Shown here one piece after another: positions 49,289 through 54,916 of a stretch of 54,916 nucleotides of DNA (within the stretch, counting starts at the first letter, position 1; each line of letters begins with the position of its first letter). The stretch covers positions 1 through 54,916 of the IMG/VR virus record IMGVR_UViG_3300047462_000702; one strand, given 5' to 3'. The position numbers and the translations under genes are program-made. This DNA comes from a virus. The notes below the pieces were generated by a model. That model was not told the DNA's origin, did no database searches, and saw only the letters and a list, made by a program, of their open reading frames with translations.

Positions 49289-50863
49289 CTAGGCTCTCCA
49301 GTCACCGTCGATGATCGAGATGAGCGAGCGCTTGCCGTTGGGGTAGAGCACAACGTGCGTGTTTAGCCAGGACGAGGGGCCGCCGTTGTATTCCAGTCGC
49401 AGACGCGTTGACGTGCCGCCTTGGCAGCACCCCTCATCAATGCCCGGTGAGTGCGAATGTCCGACCGTGGAGCGCACACCGATGCGCTTTAGATTCTTGA
49501 TAGAGCCCCTGGCGCCGTTGGGCCCGCGATCGCTGTGCATGCCGTGCTCAACGCCGCAAAGTGTGAAGCTCTCATCTCGGTTGAGCGCACGGATCTTCTT
49601 GTCGCTCTTCTCGGTTAGCTTTCGAATCCAGTAGATGAAAGCATCCGGATATTCACTGCCGCCATCGCCCATGTAGGATTCGCGCACGATTTGCAGAGCG
49701 GTCTCGAGGTAGAACTCGGCATTGTCCGGATCGAGGCGCCAGTCAGTCGAACGTAGCCACCTCGCTAAAAAATCGTCGTGATTCGACGGCACAATGATCG
49801 AGCGCCGATCGCCGCGGGTGCGTTTGACCACGTAGTCCACTGCAGCTTTAACCTCCTCTCGCACGAGGTGTCGGTTGCCGCGATGCTTTGCAATGTTCAA
49901 AAATGGATTGCCAGCGTGGTGCGGATTGCAGCTGTATCCATCGTGAAGATCGTGGAAAACGAGATACTTGGGATTGAGCGTATCGACGATGCCGCCGGTG
50001 CCGAAAGTAGCTTTCTCCACCTTCGGGTCGACAAAGCCCACGTGGGTGTCGCCGAACGTGATGGACTCTGCGCGGTGGCCGCGGCTTACGCCTTCGGGTG
50101 TATACAGCCGATCAAGGTCATAGAAGGATCCAGCTTTGTCCGCATTGATCTGGCGCAGATGGAACTTGCTGCCGTCGAGCTCAACTACCGTTGCGCCCAG
50201 CGTGTGGTGGAACGCACCGAGTTTGCCCGCTTTCGTGTCTGTGTAGTTGGCAACCGTTACCGCGCCCGTGGTGGTCATAACTTTCGGGTAGCGGTGCTGA
50301 GGGGTTGCGATCGTTTTGAACTGCAGCTTGGTGTGGCCCAGGATCCCAGACTCGCCTTGTGTCAGCCCCTCGTAGCCTGTGAGCGGCGATGAGGCGGTAG
50401 GCTGGGTCTTTACGTCGCCTAGCACAACGAGGTTCTTATTGAGCCTCAAGCGCTCGTTGCACAGGTACGGCACAACCTCGTCAACCCACACCTCCTCGTT
50501 AGCTTGACTGGCCGTCCAGTTGGAGGTCGGATTCTTGTAGCGGATCGGAATGACGATCAACTTCGCCTTGTTCTCGCGGGCGTAGATCTCAAGGGACTTT
50601 AGGAAGCCGGCGTGCACCGGGGTTGCGTTTTGCGCGGCCGTGATGAGGTAGCGCTTCGCAGTTAGCTTCTGATGGAAGACTGGCGGTTTAGCTGGCGTCT
50701 TGACATTGCCGCGCTGATCGCGAAGCGCACCCTCAGGGCTCGTGGTGCTATAGCAGTAAGGACTGGAGTTCCTATCACCCCCGCATCGCCATCGCTGGCG
50801 ACCGCCGGGCGTCTTGCCGGCGCTTAACATTCTCTTGCCGCAGCGGGGACACTCCGGTCTCAT
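49289..50863 (-). CDS. Metallophosphoesterase with N-terminal zinc ribbon (T5 A1-like candidate)
   Basis: A 524-residue protein. N-terminal CPRCGKRM suggests a zinc ribbon. A calcineurin-like phosphoesterase core shows TFGDTHVGF, FHDLHDG, VPSNHDDFLA and STVGHSHSPG. The stretch AAQNATPVHAGFLKSLEIYA, then IPIRYKNPTS, recalls phage A1-type proteins; in T5 the A1 product is needed for host DNA degradation and shut-off. The family link is from memory. It could be a nuclease acting on host DNA. Confidence 0.75.
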   Translation of the reverse strand: MRPECPRCGKRMLSAGKTPGGRQRWRCGGDRNSSPYCYSTTSPEGALRDQRGNVKTPAKPPVFHQKLTAKRYLITAAQNATPVHAGFLKSLEIYARENKAKLIVIPIRYKNPTSNWTASQANEEVWVDEVVPYLCNERLRLNKNLVVLGDVKTQPTASSPLTGYEGLTQGESGILGHTKLQFKTIATPQHRYPKVMTTTGAVTVANYTDTKAGKLGAFHHTLGATVVELDGSKFHLRQINADKAGSFYDLDRLYTPEGVSRGHRAESITFGDTHVGFVDPKVEKATFGTGGIVDTLNPKYLVFHDLHDGYSCNPHHAGNPFLNIAKHRGNRHLVREEVKAAVDYVVKRTRGDRRSIIVPSNHDDFLARWLRSTDWRLDPDNAEFYLETALQIVRESYMGDGGSEYPDAFIYWIRKLTEKSDKKIRALNRDESFTLCGVEHGMHSDRGPNGARGSIKNLKRIGVRSTVGHSHSPGIDEGCCQGGTSTRLRLEYNGGPSSWLNTHVVLYPNGKRSLISIIDGDWRA

Positions 50864-51036
50864 GCCTTACTGCGAGGAACCGCGGGGTTGCGGACAACCC
50901 CTCTGGTTGGCGACAACGTGAAGCGCATGGCTTTGCCGCACTTCGGGCAGTTGGGTGCCACGAGACGATCCGCGATTGAGCGCAGTTCGCTCGAGCTGGA
51001 TTTGCAACGTCGGCACTCATATTCGTAGACGGGCAT
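50860..51036 (-). CDS. FmdB-like CxxC zinc-ribbon protein
   Basis: A 58-residue protein starting MPVYEYECRRCKSS with CPKCGKAMRF, the pattern of FmdB-type regulatory zinc ribbons. It is coupled on both sides (TGATG at the start, ATGA at the stop). Small zinc ribbons of this kind often serve as transcription or replication cofactors. Confidence 0.72.
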   Translation of the reverse strand: MPVYEYECRRCKSSSSELRSIADRLVAPNCPKCGKAMRFTLSPTRGVVRNPAVPRSKA

Positions 51037-51350
51037 CAGTACTCTCCGTTAGGGCCAGTGCGACCCAGCAGATGACCCGACGTGTAGCGAACGCCCACGG
51101 AATAGTTCAGAGCCCATTGGGGCCTGGTGCGTGCGGCGGCCCGCAAGCACTTCGACCACCACCCGATGATGGTGGGACTCTTAGGATTGAGACCTGCCCG
51201 TGTATCCCAGGCGTGCTCTAGAGCCGCCGCGAGTAGGGCATCCGTGTCTTTCCCTGAGAGATGGGCAATGAACGGACGGGTGGCGTCCGTAAAGCGCGTA
51301 GAGAGTGCCGCGAGGCGTTTCTCGAACTCGGCGCGCGTTAACTCAACCAT
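51036..51350 (-). CDS. Small protein resembling sigma-factor region 2
   Basis: A 104-residue protein. RPFIAHLSGKDTDALLAAAL, EHAWDTRAGLNPKSPTIIGW and WSKCLRAAAR align by eye with region 2 of ECF-type sigma factors (helices ending in the W-x(3)-L-R-N-like segment). No region 4 is present. A DNA-binding or transcription role is inferred and weak. It overlaps the primase-helicase stop region and is coupled. Confidence 0.5.
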   Translation of the reverse strand: MVELTRAEFEKRLAALSTRFTDATRPFIAHLSGKDTDALLAAALEHAWDTRAGLNPKSPTIIGWWSKCLRAAARTRPQWALNYSVGVRYTSGHLLGRTGPNGEY

Positions 51351-53461
51351 GACGTGTCGGACTCCTGTGTGCTGACTGTTGCTGATAGCGATACGCGATC
51401 GTTGGGGTGCATGAATGCGAGGTTCTTGGCGACCAAGCCCTCCAATGCCCTCCTGATGTTTGCCCGGCGGCGATCTTTGCCGGATGGGTCCTTAGGGAGC
51501 GTCTTCACGGCGCCCTCGGTAAGATCGCTAAGGTCCACGGTGCCGAAGGGCGCCATGAGCTTGAGCGTGCTGAGAACCACCGTTTCCACAGAGCCACGCG
51601 GGCGCTGCTTGGCGACGAGCTTCTTCATCGACTCAACCGGCGTGTCCTCATCGTGCTGGACGTACATCGAGACGATCTCCTCGTCATCGTCATCCAGACC
51701 AAACACACGGCGCCCTAGAGTGAATCCGAAGATCGCACCGTCCTCACCGTCCTTCTGCTTGGTCACTCGCACCTGGCGCGCATTGCCATCGCGAACCACT
51801 TCAAGCTCGGCATCCACCGCGGCCCTGATACCAGACCAGCCGCGAGCACCTTTTGCTGCGTCCTTGCCGGAGTGGTGAATGATAAAAATAACTGCACCGG
51901 TCTTGCGGTGTAGGTACTTGCAATGCTCGATCAGCTTGCCCATGTCCTGACCGGCGTTCTCATTGGCGCCAGGAATCACAGCAGCCAGGGTGTCGATGAC
52001 GATTGCATCGGCTGCGCGCTCATCCTTGGCAGTGCGCCGTTTGTCAGCCCACTTGAGAATCTTTTTGCAAACCGCGGCGCCTTGTTCTGGGTCCATGAAG
52101 TTCGGGGCGGATGCGATGATTGAAGGCATCTCACTCATCGCGCACTTGTTGTGTTCCGCGTATGCCTGCACGCGCAGTTGAAAGCCCGCTGCACCCTCGG
52201 CGCAGACATAGACGACCCGACCTTTGCGCACTTTCTTGCCACGCCACTCAACGCCGCGTGTGATGGCAGCCATCATGTCCAGGGCCAGGAATGACTTACC
52301 GGAGCCAGACTCACCGTAGAGCACGACAAGCTCAGCCCGAGGAAGCACGTTGCGGATGATCCACTCAGGAGGCGGCCGCGCTACAAAATCCTCAGGGTCG
52401 ATGACCTCGAAGCGCGCGAACGGATCCTCAGGCGGTACAGGCACCTTGACGGGCTCCTCGGCCGGCTCCTCGATCACCGAGAAGTCTTCGATCTCGGCGG
52501 CCTTCAGCTCGGGCAAGGCGCGCGCGAACTCCACCATGGCCTGATAAGAAGGCCGCTCTGCCATAGGCAGCTCATTGGCGTTAGGCGGATCCAACTCGCT
52601 GAATCGGTGCAGCCGCACAAGATCGAAGCTGGTCTGCTGCCCCCGGGCAGGGTCGGTGTCGTGGTGGGAGTGAATCTTCTGACCATCGTCATAGACAATG
52701 ACCCCTTCAGGGCGGGATCCTGCCGTGTAGGTCCAACGGTTGCCGTTGGCCGATTGGCTGTAGGGCAACTCAAAGCGACTAATGGCCTCCACGCAATCGA
52801 ACGCCCGGCAGAACTGACCCACCACCCCCGGCTTCTCCCGGGGTGGGGTTATGCCGTCGACCGTGTTGTGGACCGGATCGCCCTCGGCACGGCGTGGCCA
52901 CTCAGTGGCGTCCGTCCAGTCGAAGTACTCGGCGAGCACCCCGTCGGGATCCAGCCAGTTGCCGTGATTCACCTGGCCGAAGTGCTCGGCGCCCGGCTTT
53001 ACGGTCGGGCAGAACATCATCTGGGTGGGCACGAAGGTCTCGCGCGCCACCCACTCGATGCCCACTTCTGCCGCAAGCCGGCGCGAGATAGCCTGGTATT
53101 CGTCGTAGGTGACCGAGCGCGCGAGCGGCATCACCACTCGAAAGCGCGGCTTCTCCGGCGTATGCGAGAAAGTGGTGTAGACGGCAAATGTCAACCGGCC
53201 CCACTTCTCAAGCACCGAGCCCATAACCGAGACCTCGACGTGATCGAAGTCGAACGTGATGGCATCGCGACTCTTGAAGTTATCTCCATCGCGATACGCC
53301 GGGCTGAATGTGCCCGGGATGTACCATCCCCTTGCTGCCTTATCGGTCACTTCATCCGGTCGGCGCACGAGCCAGCCTGCGAACTCCTCCCACCGCATCT
53401 GACGCACCTCGGTAATCTTTGCGAGGTGCTGCTCACCGAATGAAACGGTGAGCTCTCTCAC
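51338..53461 (-). CDS. Primase-helicase (AEP-like primase plus RepA/AAA-type ATPase)
   Basis: The 707-residue protein has an N-terminal primase-like region with ITFDFDHVEV (D-x-D) and RFRVVMPLARSVT followed by FCPTVKPG. The C-terminal helicase has Walker A LYGESGSGKSFLAL, Walker B AIVIDTLAAVIPGANENAGQ and FIIHHSGKDAAKGARGWSG. This is the likely replication initiator or replicative helicase. The linker and C-terminal ~100 residues may bind DNA. Confidence 0.85.
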   Translation of the reverse strand: MRELTVSFGEQHLAKITEVRQMRWEEFAGWLVRRPDEVTDKAARGWYIPGTFSPAYRDGDNFKSRDAITFDFDHVEVSVMGSVLEKWGRLTFAVYTTFSHTPEKPRFRVVMPLARSVTYDEYQAISRRLAAEVGIEWVARETFVPTQMMFCPTVKPGAEHFGQVNHGNWLDPDGVLAEYFDWTDATEWPRRAEGDPVHNTVDGITPPREKPGVVGQFCRAFDCVEAISRFELPYSQSANGNRWTYTAGSRPEGVIVYDDGQKIHSHHDTDPARGQQTSFDLVRLHRFSELDPPNANELPMAERPSYQAMVEFARALPELKAAEIEDFSVIEEPAEEPVKVPVPPEDPFARFEVIDPEDFVARPPPEWIIRNVLPRAELVVLYGESGSGKSFLALDMMAAITRGVEWRGKKVRKGRVVYVCAEGAAGFQLRVQAYAEHNKCAMSEMPSIIASAPNFMDPEQGAAVCKKILKWADKRRTAKDERAADAIVIDTLAAVIPGANENAGQDMGKLIEHCKYLHRKTGAVIFIIHHSGKDAAKGARGWSGIRAAVDAELEVVRDGNARQVRVTKQKDGEDGAIFGFTLGRRVFGLDDDDEEIVSMYVQHDEDTPVESMKKLVAKQRPRGSVETVVLSTLKLMAPFGTVDLSDLTEGAVKTLPKDPSGKDRRRANIRRALEGLVAKNLAFMHPNDRVSLSATVSTQESDTSWLS

Positions 53462-53724
53462 GATGCGGCAGACTCCGCCGCGCGCTTGAGGGCTTCCCGC
53501 TTCAGAGCCTTTTGGGCTGCGCGCACTACGTGCCGGCGAGCCGTCAGGCGGATGTATTGCGGAAGGACGTCATCGCCATGTACGCGCAGGGCATAGCGGG
53601 CCCCGTCGGCCGCAATGGCCGTCACGCCGTAGGCAGAAGGCTGGATCTTCAAGCCACGCGGCACGCTTTGCACCGAGTCCGGCTTACGATCGAAGAAGGC
53701 GGATACTTTGTCACGCAATGTCAT
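53458..53724 (-). CDS. Hypothetical basic protein
   Basis: An 88-residue protein (MTLRDKVSAFFDRKPDSVQS) with a basic C-terminal helix (HVVRAAQKALKREALKRAAE). GGGAGAT precedes the ATG at 53724. It overlaps the primase-helicase start. Family unknown. Confidence 0.65.
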   Translation of the reverse strand: MTLRDKVSAFFDRKPDSVQSVPRGLKIQPSAYGVTAIAADGARYALRVHGDDVLPQYIRLTARRHVVRAAQKALKREALKRAAESAAS

Positions 53725-53728
53725 TTTG

Positions 53729-53992
53729 TTATCTCCCAGGTTTTGTCTGTTGGAACCGGCGCAGCGTGGATCGCTGCAGCTCGGCGGCGCGCCGGGACTC
53801 CCCGACGCGATCAGGCACGGCGTAGGTGCGCTGATGTTTTTGTCCTTCCGATGAGGCACGCCACCTCTCGAAGAGCTCGAGCACGCCGGCTTTCTCCGAG
53901 GCGTCTTTGACGGACGAGCAGACCTGGCGCCACTTTGGGTTCCAGGCGTCCAGCTCCTCCATCAGCAGGTCTCGGAGTTCCAGGTGCGTCAT
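53729..53992 (-). CDS. Hypothetical protein
   Basis: An 87-residue protein with an acidic helical N-terminus (MTHLELRDLLMEELDAWNPK) and a basic C-terminus (RRAAELQRSTLRRFQQTKPG). It lies directly after the serine recombinase. Family unknown. Confidence 0.65.
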   Translation of the reverse strand: MTHLELRDLLMEELDAWNPKWRQVCSSVKDASEKAGVLELFERWRASSEGQKHQRTYAVPDRVGESRRAAELQRSTLRRFQQTKPGR

Positions 53993-53993
53993 G

Positions 53994-54641
53994 TCAGATC
54001 CGAAGGGCCACGCGAGCGCGACGGACCGACTCGGCGTTCCAAGCGGCGCCGCGCCGGGTAGATAGGCCTTTCTCGTTCAGGCGCTTTGCGATGTCCCGGA
54101 GGGAGCCGAACGGCACGGCCTCCTCGATCTCGGAGCGGACCGTCTCGTAGTGCTGCAGAGCCCGGTCGGTGTTGCGCTGCCGGTTGCGACCGATCGCCGT
54201 GCCTAGACGCACTCCGCGAGCCTTGAGCTGTGCCAGGGCGTCACGGGTGCGCTGCGAGATGAGCTCACGCTCCTTCTCGGCCAGGGCGGCGAACAGGTGC
54301 AGGGTGAAAGGGTCGGCCTTGGGCAATGCCGCGACCGAGAACGGCACGTGCTCTTTCATCAGGCCCGAGACGAAGTGCACGTCTCGAGACAAACGGTCGA
54401 GCTTGGCAACCACTATCGTGGCGCCTTCTTTGCGGGCCAGGTCTAAGGCGGCGGCGAGCTGGGGGCGCTTGGCGAGCGTGTCGGAGACAACCTTGGCCGT
54501 CTCCACCTCGCGAAACCACGCCGCGATTTCCAGACCCTCGCGGGAGGCGTAGGCCTTGATCTGTGCTTCCTGGGCATCGAGGCCCAGCCCAGACTTACCC
54601 TGCTCCTGCGAGCTCACGCGCATGTAGGCGACGGCTTTCAT
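53994..54641 (-). CDS. Serine recombinase (resolvase/invertase family)
   Basis: The 215-residue protein has an N-terminal catalytic domain with [20 protein letters not shown], where the catalytic Ser follows YxRVS, and [13 protein letters not shown]. It ends with a helix-turn-helix ([19 protein letters not shown]). It could resolve phage dimers or invert DNA. The phage therefore carries both serine and tyrosine recombinases. Its start overlaps the next gene by four bases. Confidence 0.9.
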   Translation of the reverse strand: MKAVAYMRVSSQEQGKSGLGLDAQEAQIKAYASREGLEIAAWFREVETAKVVSDTLAKRPQLAAALDLARKEGATIVVAKLDRLSRDVHFVSGLMKEHVPFSVAALPKADPFTLHLFAALAEKERELISQRTRDALAQLKARGVRLGTAIGRNRQRNTDRALQHYETVRSEIEEAVPFGSLRDIAKRLNEKGLSTRRGAAWNAESVRRARVALRI

Positions 54642-54916
54642 GCTGTTGCCTCAAACAGCTTCTCGACGCCCTCGACCGGATGCCAATCCCAGCGGTACTC
54701 ACCGAGATTCTCCACAGCGATGCGCTGGTCCAGCCTGCGATAGGCCGCCAGCAAGTTTACGGATTTAGAAAAGACGGTACCGGAGTGGCTGAAGCTCTCG
54801 ATGGCAAGAACCGCGTCACGGTGAACGTCGGGGTTCTGATCGTTGGGCCGGGCGGTAAGGCGGATGATCTCGGGCAGCACGGGATGCTTGTCGAGGATGA
54901 TGCGATATGTTTTCAC
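54638..54916 (-). CDS. Hypothetical protein at window edge
   Basis: At least 92 residues, with a GTG at the very edge ([20 protein letters not shown]). The gene may extend further right. The middle carries a helix ([13 protein letters not shown]). Family unknown. Confidence 0.5.
   Translation of the reverse strand: MKTYRIILDKHPVLPEIIRLTARPNDQNPDVHRDAVLAIESFSHSGTVFSKSVNLLAAYRRLDQRIAVENLGEYRWDWHPVEGVEKLFEATA

Noticed and set aside
50745-50760. GTGCTATAGCAG as another copy of the regulatory motif
   Set aside because: It lies within the coding region of the metallophosphoesterase, lacks the CTAYAC core and is not upstream of a gene.

Overview
The window is a temperate podovirus-type phage integrated in a proteobacterial chromosome, with GC-rich coding sequence throughout. 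The first ~183 bases, read on the minus strand, encode the N-terminus of the host mismatch-repair protein MutS and run off the left edge. A tyrosine integrase begins 63 bases further on. The left edge is therefore a prophage-host junction (attL) at the 5' end of mutS. The MutS sequence resembles beta/gammaproteobacterial proteins; I cannot name the genus. The right edge lies inside a phage gene, so the other junction is not visible.

Layout. Positions 246-2438 hold the integrase, a small winged-helix protein and two small genes. Positions 2639-3863 hold a BglII-like endonuclease with an MT-A70 adenine methyltransferase, a likely restriction-modification pair. Positions 3860-13970 are an accessory/early arm of mostly small, often overlapping minus-strand genes, including methionine aminopeptidase, an SGNH hydrolase, an Acb2-like anti-defence candidate and a truncated methyltransferase-like protein. 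It also holds a non-coding inverted array of ~26-nt repeats (about 8.30-8.64 kb). Positions 13971-15108 are ~1.1 kb of non-coding DNA with repeats, hairpins and a purine/pyrimidine strand switch; this is the best replication-origin candidate. Positions 15109-43446 form the rightward late operon: promoter, tRNA(CAT), terminase, portal, scaffold, capsid, T7-like tail tubular proteins, internal virion proteins, collagen-like fibres and a lysis cassette. Positions 43443-54916 are a leftward replication/nucleotide operon: serine recombinase, primase-helicase, metallophosphoesterase, ssDNA-binding protein, peptide deformylase, a family A DNA polymerase split into two frames, a VRR-NUC nuclease and an SNF2-type helicase.

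How it fits together. A short motif with an invariant CTAYAC core recurs at least 13 times, just upstream of genes on both strands. It precedes the late operon, the lysis cassette and most early operons, but neither integrase nor the restriction-modification genes. It looks like a phage-wide promoter or operator. The phage also carries three parts of bacterial N-terminal protein maturation: an initiator-like tRNA-Met, a peptide deformylase and a methionine aminopeptidase. The late operon is punctuated by tetraloop-capped hairpins, and a 245-nt structured non-coding leader precedes the capsid gene.

All calls rest on reading the sequence by eye. Family names are from recognised motifs and were not checked by database search.
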